Notes: generated by a model not told the origin, from the letters alone. Counted from the first letter of the stretch, positions 1 through 6,076 are shown. The stretch is DNA of 7,707 nt from Deltaproteobacteria bacterium CG_4_8_14_3_um_filter_43_13 (GCA_002782605.1 PFIF01000171.1:1-7707), one strand, 5' to 3'. Program-made: numbers and translations.

Positions 1-63
1 GGTGACTATAACAAACCGGACAGATTGTGTGCTACAAACCGGACATATCACGTGTTACTGACA
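1..63. mobile_element. Probable terminal end of an IS21-type insertion sequence (rest lies left of the window)
   Basis: The 12-bp sequence ACAAACCGGACA occurs twice, at 11-22 and 34-45, with a 23-bp period. It is followed by CACGTGTTACTGACA, which ends at 63. On the minus strand this reads as a TGTCAGTAACACG terminus followed by two TGTCCGGTTTGT repeats. IS21-family elements start with TG, end with CA and carry several repeated transposase-binding sites inside each end, which fits. The transposase genes istA and istB and the other end would lie to the left, so the family call rests on the end structure alone and no target duplication can be tested. Confidence 0.42.
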
Positions 64-80
64 AATTTAGAAATTACATC

Positions 81-109
81 TTGATTTTACACAAATTGAT
101 GTGTAATAT
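81..109 (+). promoter_or_regulatory. vapBC promoter with an overlapping inverted-repeat operator
   Basis: A -35 like TTGATT (81-86) and a -10 like TAATAT (104-109) are separated by 17 bp. An inverted repeat, ATTTTACAC (84-92) and GTGTAATAT (101-109), matches at 8 of 9 positions and covers the spacer and the -10. VapB-VapC complexes usually repress their own operon by binding such palindromes, so this is the likely operator. That function is inferred from position. Confidence 0.5.
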
Positions 110-138
110 TATGTGTGATTATTAAGGAGGTGATCTTT

Positions 139-339
139 ATGGCAACAAATTTACAGATAGATGACAATCTCATTTTAAAAGCTGTAAGACTCGGGGGACA
201 TAAAACAAAGAAAGCCGCTGTCTCAAAGGCGCTAATTGAATATATACATCAGTTGGAGCAAGAAAAAATTCTCTCGATGTTTGGGACTGTGGAATACGAC
301 CCTGAATATGACTATAAAAAGCAGAGAAGCCGGTCATGA
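139..339 (+). CDS. vapB: VapB-family antitoxin
   Basis: This 66-residue protein is probably the antitoxin of a VapBC type II pair: it would neutralise the PIN-domain RNase encoded next to it and bind the operon's promoter. The N-terminal half, NLQIDDNLILKAVRLGG followed by KTKKAAVSKALIEYI, has the layout of the VapB_antitoxin family: a short strand (ribbon-helix-helix type DNA binding) and then helices. The acidic and aromatic tail FGTVEYDPEYDY is typical of the part that wraps the toxin. I chose ATG 139 because a perfect Shine-Dalgarno AAGGAGGTGAT (124-134) precedes it by 4 nt. An in-frame GTG at 115 would lie upstream of that site and is unlikely. The gene overlaps vapC by 4 nt (ATGA), implying translational coupling. 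Confidence 0.88.
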   Translation: MATNLQIDDNLILKAVRLGGHKTKKAAVSKALIEYIHQLEQEKILSMFGTVEYDPEYDYKKQRSRS

Positions 340-740
340 AGGTCATTGTTGACACGAGTGTATGGTCTCTGGCTTTAAGGCGCGATAAACACGACTCTAC
401 TGCGCCAGTTCAAGAGCTTCGTCATATAATCCATGACCATCGCGTCCAAATGATTGGCCCTATACGCCAGGAGATTTTATCAGGTATTCGCAGTGAATCT
501 CAGTTTAAGAATCTCAGGAAGCATCTTGAAAGTTTTCCCGATCTCCCAATACTTACCGAAGACTATGTCACTGCAGCACAGTTTTTCAATCATTGCCGTT
601 CAAAAGGAATACAGGGCTCAAATACTGATTTCTTGATTTGTGCTGTGGCTCTCAGAAACAAGTTCTCAGTATATACTACAGACAAACACTTTGAGCTATT
701 TTCAAAGCATATGCAAATTATTCTCCACAAAGCTGATTAA
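336..740 (+). CDS. vapC: VapC-family toxin, PIN-domain ribonuclease
   Basis: This 134-residue PIN-domain endoribonuclease is the toxin of the VapBC pair. Family members cut tRNA or rRNA with Mg2+ and stop translation; the target here cannot be read from sequence. The expected acidic residues are all visible: D6 in VIVDTSVW, E46 in GPIRQEIL, D98 in GSNTDFLI and D116 in YTTDKHF. The length is normal for VapC and there is no frameshift, so the toxin is probably intact. The start ATG at 336 overlaps the vapB stop by 4 nt, the usual antitoxin-first order with coupled translation. Expression should follow the vapB promoter and be repressed by the toxin-antitoxin complex. Confidence 0.92.
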   Translation: MKVIVDTSVWSLALRRDKHDSTAPVQELRHIIHDHRVQMIGPIRQEILSGIRSESQFKNLRKHLESFPDLPILTEDYVTAAQFFNHCRSKGIQGSNTDFLICAVALRNKFSVYTTDKHFELFSKHMQIILHKAD

Positions 741-747
741 TTCCGAC

Positions 748-790
748 ATTGCTCTTTTAGCCGACAGCTAACCGTTGCGGTTAAAGAGTC
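748..790. repeat. Nested inverted repeats after vapC
   Basis: TAACCG (769-774) and CGGTTA (778-783) form a perfect 6-bp stem with a TTG loop. A longer imperfect pairing, CTCTTTTAGCC on the left with GGTTAAAGAG on the right, encloses it. No T-tract follows, so a simple Rho-independent terminator is not supported, although folding in the vapBC 3' end is possible. Confidence 0.3.
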
Positions 791-804
791 CGTTGAGCTT
801 GTTG

Positions 805-1114
805 AAAAAGCTAAGATTTCTCCAATAGTTCATCCCCATCTTTTTTTGATAGACAAATCATCCCCGGCACCTTTGAATACACACTTAACCATCTTTTAGG
901 GCATGAGATTGGCGATAAGCGAGCCGCCGTTTTCTCATATCAGGTCGGTCATAGGGTTTGGTCGGGAAACCAATTCTCTGCCAAAGGGCTTTTTCTACAG
1001 ACCCGTTCAGCCTCTAAAGTTATTACCAGTAAACCAATTTTTAAATTGACATTCTCCCATTGCGGATATACAATGTATATTATATATGTAAGGAGGCATA
1101 AATATGCAAGATAA
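805..1114 (+). pseudogene. Degenerate N-terminal transposase fragment (left copy)
   Basis: The DNA from about 805 encodes a broken version of an insertion-sequence transposase N-terminus, probably IS1182-like. FIPIFF is encoded at 829-846. A run of seven T (841-847) then shifts the frame, and in the new frame the text continues as DRQIIPGTFEYTLNHLLGHEI from 848. The copy near 5092 has six T at the same point and stays in frame through FIPIFFEK, which supports a one-base insertion here. The frame from 848 remains open to the TAA at 1112-1114, but after about residue 25 I do not recognise it, and it overlaps the mazEF promoter and start. Bases 741-804 hold no supported gene. Confidence 0.6.
1046..1080 (+). 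promoter_or_regulatory. mazEF promoter with an overlapping palindromic operator
   Basis: A consensus -35 TTGACA (1046-1051), a 17-bp spacer and a near-consensus -10 TACAAT (1069-1074) make this the best sigma-70-type promoter in the window. The perfect palindrome ATATAC-AAT-GTATAT (1066-1080) covers the -10 and runs into further TATATATGTA sequence up to 1090. MazE-MazF complexes are known to bind alternating AT-rich palindromes of this kind in their own promoters, so this is very probably the autoregulatory operator. Confidence 0.72.
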
Positions 1115-1355
1115 TATAGAGTTACAAATTGGGAAATGGGGTAATTCGCTTGGTATCCGACTTCCAAAGCATGTATTGGAATCACTCCATCTGGGTGTAA
1201 AAGATCGGGTAAGTTGCTCATTAGAGGATGGAAAATTGATTTTAAAGCCCTTGTCTCACCAAAAGAAATACACATTAGAAGCATTGCTCGCCCAAGTGCA
1301 AGAACCCGGTGTGGAAGTTTCATGGGGCAAACCTGAAGGAGAGGAAGTTTGGTAG
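1104..1355 (+). CDS. mazE: MazE-family antitoxin, AbrB/SpoVT-type DNA-binding fold
   Basis: This 83-residue protein is the likely antitoxin of a MazEF pair. Its N-terminus, LQIGKWGNSLGIRLPK at about residues 7-22, is the hallmark of the MazE swapped-hairpin (AbrB-like) DNA-binding domain, and SCSLEDGKLILKP completes the barrel. The acidic C-terminal tail, GVEVSWGKPEGEEVW, resembles the flexible MazE tail that occupies the toxin's active site. ATG 1104 follows a strong Shine-Dalgarno AAGGAGG (1090-1096) with 7 nt spacing. The 3' end overlaps mazF by 7 nt. The promoter palindrome just upstream points to autoregulation. The gene begins inside the open frame of a transposase remnant, so the module lies directly against mobile-element debris. 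Confidence 0.9.
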   Translation: MQDNIELQIGKWGNSLGIRLPKHVLESLHLGVKDRVSCSLEDGKLILKPLSHQKKYTLEALLAQVQEPGVEVSWGKPEGEEVW

Positions 1356-1699
1356 GCTATATCCCAAAACGCGGAGATTTTATTCGCCTTAATTTTGACC
1401 CACAAACAGGACATGAACAAAAGGGAAGCAGGCCGGCTTTAGTCGTAAGTCATAGCGCTTTTAATAAAAAGATGGGGTTCGTTTTTGTTTGTCCCATCAG
1501 CAACACAAAACGTAAAAATCCATTTTATGTCGCCATACCCGAAGATAAAAAAGTTACAGGGGTAATCATGGCAGATCAGTTGCGTTCGCTTGATTACGGA
1601 GCTAGAAATGCAGCCTACATTAGCAAATGCCAGGAAGAACTACTCCAGGAAGTCTTAATGCGTATAGACCCTATAATGTTCGGATCATCTCCAAATTAG
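1349..1699 (+). CDS. mazF: MazF/PemK-family toxin, sequence-specific mRNA interferase
   Basis: This 116-residue endoribonuclease probably cleaves mRNA at short sequence motifs; the motif cannot be predicted here. It aligns by eye along its whole length with E. coli MazF: YIPKRGDFIRLNFDPQTG, HEQKGSRPALVVS, FVCPIS and the later MADQLRSLDYGAR. E23 and R28 fall at the positions of E. coli MazF E24 and R29, in the loop linked to catalysis. I chose the TTG at 1349, which overlaps the mazE stop region and follows GAAGGAGAGG (1335-1344). It gives an N-terminus (MVGYIP) like that of E. coli MazF, and no ATG lies near. The weak start may keep toxin output below antitoxin output. The frame is intact. 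Confidence 0.9.
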   Translation: MVGYIPKRGDFIRLNFDPQTGHEQKGSRPALVVSHSAFNKKMGFVFVCPISNTKRKNPFYVAIPEDKKVTGVIMADQLRSLDYGARNAAYISKCQEELLQEVLMRIDPIMFGSSPN

Positions 1700-1728
1700 T
1701 TGATCGATGATAAGGGTTCGAGGAGTCC

Positions 1729-1780
1729 AGGATTCAAGGATTCGACTGAAATGCTTAAAAATTATAAAGGATTCAAGGAT
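1729..1780. repeat. 13-bp direct repeat upstream of the helicase-nuclease gene
   Basis: AGGATTCAAGGAT occurs exactly at 1729-1741 and 1768-1780, 39 bp apart, in the 148-bp gap between mazF and the large gene. A TATAAA that could serve as a -10 lies between them (1763-1768), but no good -35 goes with it, so I do not call a promoter. The repeat could be a regulator site or a trace of rearrangement. Confidence 0.4.
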
Positions 1781-1847
1781 GCTGAGTCTCTGTTTAAGAA
1801 GGGGTTTAGAATTGCGTACTTTTAGGCGATAGGGCGGAGATTTAACG

Positions 1848-4800
1848 TTGAAAAAGCTTAATAACATCCTCTACCCGGGACATTGTAGCTCCTGCAACGA
1901 CGACATTCCTGCTGGTGTATCGGCATGGTGGGATCCAACGACAAAAGCTCTGGTTTGTTTTAGATGCAGACCCAACGCGCTCACAAGGCAACAGAATCAA
2001 TCAGGCCAGCGATTAAATGATGGTAACAGTCGAGCTAGCTCAACTTATACGGAGGACAAACAGGAAGGCAACAAGAATAGAATAACAGGGAAACAGCACC
2101 AAGACGATTCATTACAAAAAAAATGGGTACATTTGATCAATTATCTGCGGCGGTGTGTTGAACGAGAAGCGACTGGTGAGCTCACTTCCGAGAAAGACAA
2201 TCAACGGTGGTTACTAACTCCTTACAAAACCGAAGAACTTATCTGTGGGACAGCGGACCAGGCAAACATGTTTACGGAAGCAGGTGACCTCGGACGATGT
2301 CTCCAGCAAGGGGAGGTTCTTGTTTACGGCTGGCCGACTCTGTTGCTAACCGACAAGCAAGGCGTCAAAAGAATTGGGCCGTTATTTGTCACAGAATTGG
2401 AAAACCCTAAACAGCACCTGGAAGCCATCATCCCTGCCGAGGACGAACCGTACCTCAACCCAGCTCTCTTAAGTGAAGACTATTTCGACGCTGATGCCAT
2501 TTCGGCGGCGGTCAGCCTTGCAAACGACGGTTTACCATTCGGGGAACCAACGGCGATGGCATCTACAGCATCCAAAATCCTTGCGGAACTGGGTTTTGCC
2601 GAAGCTGGACTTGAACCGGAGACCTTACAACCGCATCGAAATCTCGTCGATGGAGTTAATAATGCCGCAGTTATTGTGATTGGTGAAAGTAGCTTAATGA
2701 CAAAAGCATTAGTCACGGAACTCCATCACTTAGAACATCGTACAGACTGGCGAAACACGCCAGCAGCATGGATTCTTGGACTGGCCAGACCCGCTCCTCG
2801 TGAAGTAAAAAGTCCTGTGGCGGCCCCCCTTCAACTCAACGATACGCAGGAACAGGCTGTTGAACAGATAAGACGAGAGTATCTAACAGTGGTAACAGGT
2901 CCGCCCGGAACTGGCAAAAGCCAGCTTGTAGCGGCTGCAATCTCCAATGCCTGGATAGACAAAGACACAGTTCTCCTATCTTCAACAAATAACTCTGCTG
3001 TAAACGTTGCCGTTGAGCGATGTGCCAAAATACATCCAGGACTGGTGATACGGACCGGTAATCGAAAACATCGTGACGAACTAATTGAGAAAGTAAACCA
3101 TGTTCTGTCAACGGTAAAGAATATCAACCCTAACGAGGCTGAGGCCCGTCGCCAGTTCGTAAGTGCTGTGTCAGAGCGTACCCGGGTTCAGGAATCCATC
3201 GAAAGGATGGGTTTTTTACGGGCTGAGCTTGCCGACAGCCACCTGAAATCTGAGTCAGCTGCCAAAAGGGTCTGGGGAACCGAGACAGCCCCCCAGCTTA
3301 ACAAAACACTTCGCACTATCCTGAGGAAGGCGAAACGCCTCAAGTCTGCTTGGTTTTTCGGCAACATTCGTCGACGGAGGTTCCTTAGACAAATAAAAGC
3401 TCTCCCTACATCAACAGTTGGAGACGTCTATGAATGGGCTATCGTTATCGATTTCTTTGAGAATGGGCGGAGGGAACTCGAGCAACTTGAGAGCGTTTTT
3501 GTCGATGAAGCAGCGTCCTTGTTTAAAGCCGACGAGGCTTGGCAGGCGGCCAGCACCAATGTCGTTAAAGCAACCACTATCTCACGGATATCCAAATTCG
3601 GTAATTCTTTGGCTGCGATAGGGACGGCCAGGAGATCTGGTCCAGGCTTCATCCGTGCACTTGAGACAGCTCTCAAAGGTGGCTGCGGGTGGGCCTGCAC
3701 AGCACTTTCGGTGCAACCCAACTTTCCTTTACGTACTGGACTTTTTGATCTTGTTATAATCGATGAGGCAAGTCAATGCACGGTTGCAGCCGTACTTCCG
3801 CTCGCATATCGAGCCCGCCGACTAGTGATAATAGGTGACCCAAACCAGCTCACACCTGTCGTACGCTTGGACCAAAGACAGCTTCGCCGGCTCGCAACTG
3901 CAGCAGGACTTGAAAGCGAAGAGCTGGATTCAAAAGGACTGAACTATGGTACCGGTTCCGCCTACCTTGCGTTCGAGCACCTGGTCGGCCAGGACAATGT
4001 CGTCCTGCTTGAGGACCATTATCGCTGCCACCCTCTCATTGCGAGATGGTTCAATAGCTGCTTCTACGGTGGACGGCTGAAGGTGTTGACCGATGTTTCT
4101 ACAATGATGACTGGGAAAAGGGGGCTCGTATGGGTAGACGTTTTTGGGAAGACAGAACGAGGGCCAGCCGGAGGTGCCAGAAACGCTGTAGAAGCCGCAA
4201 TGGTCCTCGATATATTAAAGGATTACATTGGCTCCGGCTCCTCAGTCGGAGTCATAACACCATTCGCAGCACAGGCGGCATTGATTCGCAAGAGCGCATT
4301 CAAGCAATTCCAGGGCGAGCACTTGGACGATGTAGATTTCACAAGCGGAACAGCCCATCGATTTCAGGGTGACGAGCGTGACGTAATCCTGTTTTCGACA
4401 GTAATAGCCCCAAACACACCACCTAAAACAGCTCGATGGATAGAGAATCAACGGAATCTACTCAACGTTGCCGTCAGCAGAGCTCGGAAAGCACTAATAA
4501 TCTTTGGCCATCCCGAAGCAGCTACTGTGCTCAACGTGCCTACCCTAGTATCTCTCAGACAAGCAGCAATCGAAGGACTTCCAGAAATCGAGGTTACAAC
4601 CTGGCTTGTACACTCTGAGTCAGAAAAACGCCTAAAAGATGCTCTTTGCGAGGTTGGTTTGAATCCTTTACTAAAGCCTGTCGAGGAAGGGTATGAGCTT
4701 GATTTCGCCCTCTTGGTTGAGCCAGGTTTCAAACTAAACATCGAGGTGGATGGTGGGCATCATCTTGATTTCTCGCGGGGCAAACAGCGCCGGCGTGATA

Positions 4801-4940
4801 TTGTTAGAGACAGGATTCTCAGTGCACTCGGTTGGAAAATTATCCGTGTCCCAGCCTGGCGATGTCTAAAAGATCCTGGCGGTGTAGCAGCAGAGATCAG
4901 CTCCTATATTGACAGAGGTGGCGACAATAATGGACAATGA
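1848..4940 (+). CDS. Zinc-ribbon, superfamily 1 helicase and Vsr/DUF559-like nuclease fusion; candidate defence protein
   Basis: This 1030-residue protein has three parts. Residues 13-40 form a zinc ribbon with CxxC pairs at 13/16 and 37/40. A UPF1/DNA2-like SF1 helicase follows: Q motif LNDTQEQA (330-337), Walker A GPPGTGKS (351-358), DEASQ (639-643), GDPNQLTPV (663-671), EDHYRCHP (722-729), GTAHRFQGDERD (834-845) and NVAVSRAR (873-880). The C-terminus (about 926-1018) resembles Vsr/DUF559 PD-(D/E)XK nucleases, with D952, E966-V-D968-G-G-H-H and the downstream RD...RD and GWKIIRVP segments. Helicase and nuclease active sites all look intact. The TTG start at 1848 follows GGAG (1836-1839) by 8 nt. 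Residues 41-329 and the long insert 370-630 are unrecognised; the insert is basic near 500-515. Helicase-Vsr fusions are known among phage-defence proteins, so DNA restriction is the inferred role; repair is the main alternative. Confidence 0.85.
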   Translation: MKKLNNILYPGHCSSCNDDIPAGVSAWWDPTTKALVCFRCRPNALTRQQNQSGQRLNDGNSRASSTYTEDKQEGNKNRITGKQHQDDSLQKKWVHLINYLRRCVEREATGELTSEKDNQRWLLTPYKTEELICGTADQANMFTEAGDLGRCLQQGEVLVYGWPTLLLTDKQGVKRIGPLFVTELENPKQHLEAIIPAEDEPYLNPALLSEDYFDADAISAAVSLANDGLPFGEPTAMASTASKILAELGFAEAGLEPETLQPHRNLVDGVNNAAVIVIGESSLMTKALVTELHHLEHRTDWRNTPAAWILGLARPAPREVKSPVAAPLQLNDTQEQAVEQIRREYLTVVTGPPGTGKSQLVAAAISNAWIDKDTVLLSSTNNSAVNVAVERCAKIHPGLVIRTGNRKHRDELIEKVNHVLSTVKNINPNEAEARRQFVSAVSERTRVQESIERMGFLRAELADSHLKSESAAKRVWGTETAPQLNKTLRTILRKAKRLKSAWFFGNIRRRRFLRQIKALPTSTVGDVYEWAIVIDFFENGRRELEQLESVFVDEAASLFKADEAWQAASTNVVKATTISRISKFGNSLAAIGTARRSGPGFIRALETALKGGCGWACTALSVQPNFPLRTGLFDLVIIDEASQCTVAAVLPLAYRARRLVIIGDPNQLTPVVRLDQRQLRRLATAAGLESEELDSKGLNYGTGSAYLAFEHLVGQDNVVLLEDHYRCHPLIARWFNSCFYGGRLKVLTDVSTMMTGKRGLVWVDVFGKTERGPAGGARNAVEAAMVLDILKDYIGSGSSVGVITPFAAQAALIRKSAFKQFQGEHLDDVDFTSGTAHRFQGDERDVILFSTVIAPNTPPKTARWIENQRNLLNVAVSRARKALIIFGHPEAATVLNVPTLVSLRQAAIEGLPEIEVTTWLVHSESEKRLKDALCEVGLNPLLKPVEEGYELDFALLVEPGFKLNIEVDGGHHLDFSRGKQRRRDIVRDRILSALGWKIIRVPAWRCLKDPGGVAAEISSYIDRGGDNNGQ

Positions 4941-5016
4941 TCCATGCCTTGCATCGTATCCTACTACCTAGCCTAGATTTCTCCAATAATTACTTTATTA
5001 GACGGCCGATTTATGG

Positions 5017-5091
5017 TACTATCACTGCAATAGCATGAAGTCAAACCCTGCCTGACAGGCAGGCGTTTAACCTTTACACAAGGAGATTGCA
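5017..5091 (+). promoter_or_regulatory. Leader of the right transposase remnant: possible extended -10 and a hairpin
   Basis: TACTAT (5017-5022) is preceded by TG-G, an extended -10 arrangement, with only a weak -35-like TTTATT (4994-4999). Downstream, CCTGCCT-GAC-AGGCAGG (5047-5063) is a perfect 7-bp stem with a 3-nt loop. AAGGAG (5080-5085) then lies 6 nt before the GTG of the transposase fragment. This looks like the original leader of an insertion sequence. Bases 4941-5016, after the helicase gene, show nothing I can identify. Confidence 0.35.
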
Positions 5092-5168
5092 GTGGCCCGG
5101 TACAAAGATTACTCCTATACCCAAGGAAAGTTCATCCCCATCTTTTTTGAGAAATAAATCCTACCAAG
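5092..5168 (+). pseudogene. Truncated transposase N-terminus (right copy)
   Basis: GTG 5092, with a good ribosome-binding site, encodes ARYKDYSYTQGKFIPIFFEK and then stops at TAA (5155-5157). The text then continues ILP before similarity ends near 5168. The same protein start (FIPIFF, then Q-I-I-P-G) is seen in the left copy around 829-870, so the TAA is probably a CAA (Gln) changed to a stop. ARYKDYSY...GKFIPI recalls N-termini of IS1182-like transposases. All the rest of the transposase, including its catalytic domain, is missing. Confidence 0.6.
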
Positions 5169-5170
5169 AG

Positions 5171-5284
5171 GACAAATATTACTACAGATACTCGATGCTT
5201 ATCCTTGTATTTGCCAGACTGATGAAAGAAGGATAGATAACGGTCGGTGAAATAGAAGGCCTGAATGAGGACAAAATCGCTAAG
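5171..5284 (+). pseudogene. Coding-like fragment in frame with rsmG
   Basis: In the same frame as rsmG, the DNA before its ATG reads MLILVFARLMKEG (ATG 5195), a TAG stop at 5234-5236, and then ITVGEIEGLNEDKIAKM running directly into the rsmG start. The amphipathic, helix-rich look suggests the tail of an unrelated small protein with one nonsense codon (W to stop is plausible) rather than random DNA. I cannot name the family. It could be displaced coding debris from the insertion event. There is no convincing ribosome-binding site before ATG 5195. Confidence 0.3.
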
Positions 5285-5950
5285 ATGAAAGAATCTATTG
5301 AGGAAATCCTTTATAAAGGGGCAAATGAAATAAATGTCTCTTTAACTCTCAAGGAGATTGAATTATTTAAAACTTATCTAATGGAGCTAAAGAGGTGGGG
5401 TTCTAAAACAAATATTACCGCCATCCATGATGACTTAGAGATTGTGATCAAACATTTCATTGACTCCCTTTCCCCGTTGAAATATATACCTCAAGACTCC
5501 TCCTTGCTGGACATTGGTTCAGGAGGAGGGTTTCCTGGCATACCTTTGAAGATTGCCAATCCATCTTTAGACGTCACACTACTTGATTCTACCCTGAAGA
5601 AGGTAAACTTCCAAAAACACATAATAAGACTACTACGCCTGAATAATATTAAGGCACTACACGGGAGAGCCGAGGACAAAGATGTGCACGGAAAAATAGG
5701 TTCAACCTTCGATGTAGTTATTTCAAGGGCATTTTCAGGTTTAGGGGGATTTTTATCCATAGGAGAGCCCTATTTAAAACGAGACGGGCTCCTGATAGCC
5801 ATGCGGGGCAGAGAGGCAAAAAGGGAACTAACTGATAATGAAGAAACCTTGATCCACTTGAGGTTAGCTGTTGTTGATATAGTTGAATTTTATTTGCCGT
5901 ACTTAAGTGAAAAGAGAAGCCTTATTGTATTTTCCAGACAATCTTCCTAA
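5285..5950 (+). CDS. rsmG: 16S rRNA (guanine-N7)-methyltransferase RsmG (GidB)
   Basis: RsmG uses S-adenosylmethionine to methylate N7 of a guanine in the 530 loop of 16S rRNA (G527 in E. coli); its loss gives low-level streptomycin resistance. The 221-residue length is normal. Family marks are KTNITAI (41-47), HFIDSL (57-62), the SAM-binding LLDIGSGGGFPGIPL (74-88), GRAED (127-131) and SRAF (147-150). ATG 5285 gives a standard N-terminal helix, but the ribosome-binding site is poor: the nearest purine run, GAGG (5267-5270), is 14 nt away. The native upstream region may have been replaced by accessory DNA. In many genomes mnmG precedes rsmG and parAB follows. The downstream side is conserved here, while the upstream side is not. 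Confidence 0.96.
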   Translation: MKESIEEILYKGANEINVSLTLKEIELFKTYLMELKRWGSKTNITAIHDDLEIVIKHFIDSLSPLKYIPQDSSLLDIGSGGGFPGIPLKIANPSLDVTLLDSTLKKVNFQKHIIRLLRLNNIKALHGRAEDKDVHGKIGSTFDVVISRAFSGLGGFLSIGEPYLKRDGLLIAMRGREAKRELTDNEETLIHLRLAVVDIVEFYLPYLSEKRSLIVFSRQSS

Positions 5951-5970
5951 TGGCATCCAATCCATTAGGA
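5945..5970. terminator. Hairpin across the rsmG stop codon
   Basis: TCCTAATGG (5945-5953) and CCATTAGGA (5962-5970) form a perfect 9-bp stem with an 8-nt loop, and the TAA stop (5948-5950) lies in the left arm. No U-tract follows, so termination without another factor is doubtful. It may instead act in RNA stability, attenuation between rsmG and parA, or protein binding. It lies 30 bp before parS. Confidence 0.35.
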
Positions 5971-6000
5971 CATAATCTTCCGGCGTCTAACTTTCTTAAG

Positions 6001-6016
6001 TGTTTCACGTGAAACA
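6001..6016. promoter_or_regulatory. parS: parS centromere site
   Basis: TGTTTCACGTGAAACA is a perfect 16-bp palindrome identical to the widely conserved chromosomal parS consensus. ParB binds here, loads as a CTP-dependent clamp and spreads, and ParA then drives origin segregation. Its position 51 bp after rsmG and before parA is typical of oriC-proximal partition loci, and it strongly supports a chromosomal, near-origin location for the window. Confidence 0.97.
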
Positions 6017-6076
6017 TCCGTTTTCCCCTTTTCAAAAGACACGTTCTGTGTTATTGTTTAGGGTACATTGAAAAAT

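Noticed and set aside
115..138. GTG 115 as the vapB start
   Set aside because: It would put the perfect Shine-Dalgarno sequence inside the gene and add eight residues atypical for VapB; ATG 139 fits better.
741..804. Short open stretch after vapC reading KESVELVEKAKISP
   Set aside because: It is too short, has no start signal and matches no family I recognise. I could not separate it from chance.
949..1323. 124-codon minus-strand open frame
   Set aside because: It lies opposite mazE, its promoter and the transposase remnant, and its protein shows no recognisable family. The plus-strand MazE signature is clear.
1700..1847. Direct repeats before the helicase gene as a CRISPR array
   Set aside because: There are only two 13-bp copies, too short and too few, with no regular spacers and no cas genes.
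2480..3721. Several minus-strand open frames of 78-98 codons opposite the helicase gene
   Set aside because: They are antisense shadows of a strongly coding plus-strand frame, rich in Ser, Arg and Cys, with no ribosome-binding sites or family signals.
5047..5063. CCTGCCTGACAGGCAGG as a Rho-independent terminator of the helicase gene
   Set aside because: No T-tract follows, it lies over 100 bp after the gene, and it belongs more naturally to the leader of the transposase remnant.
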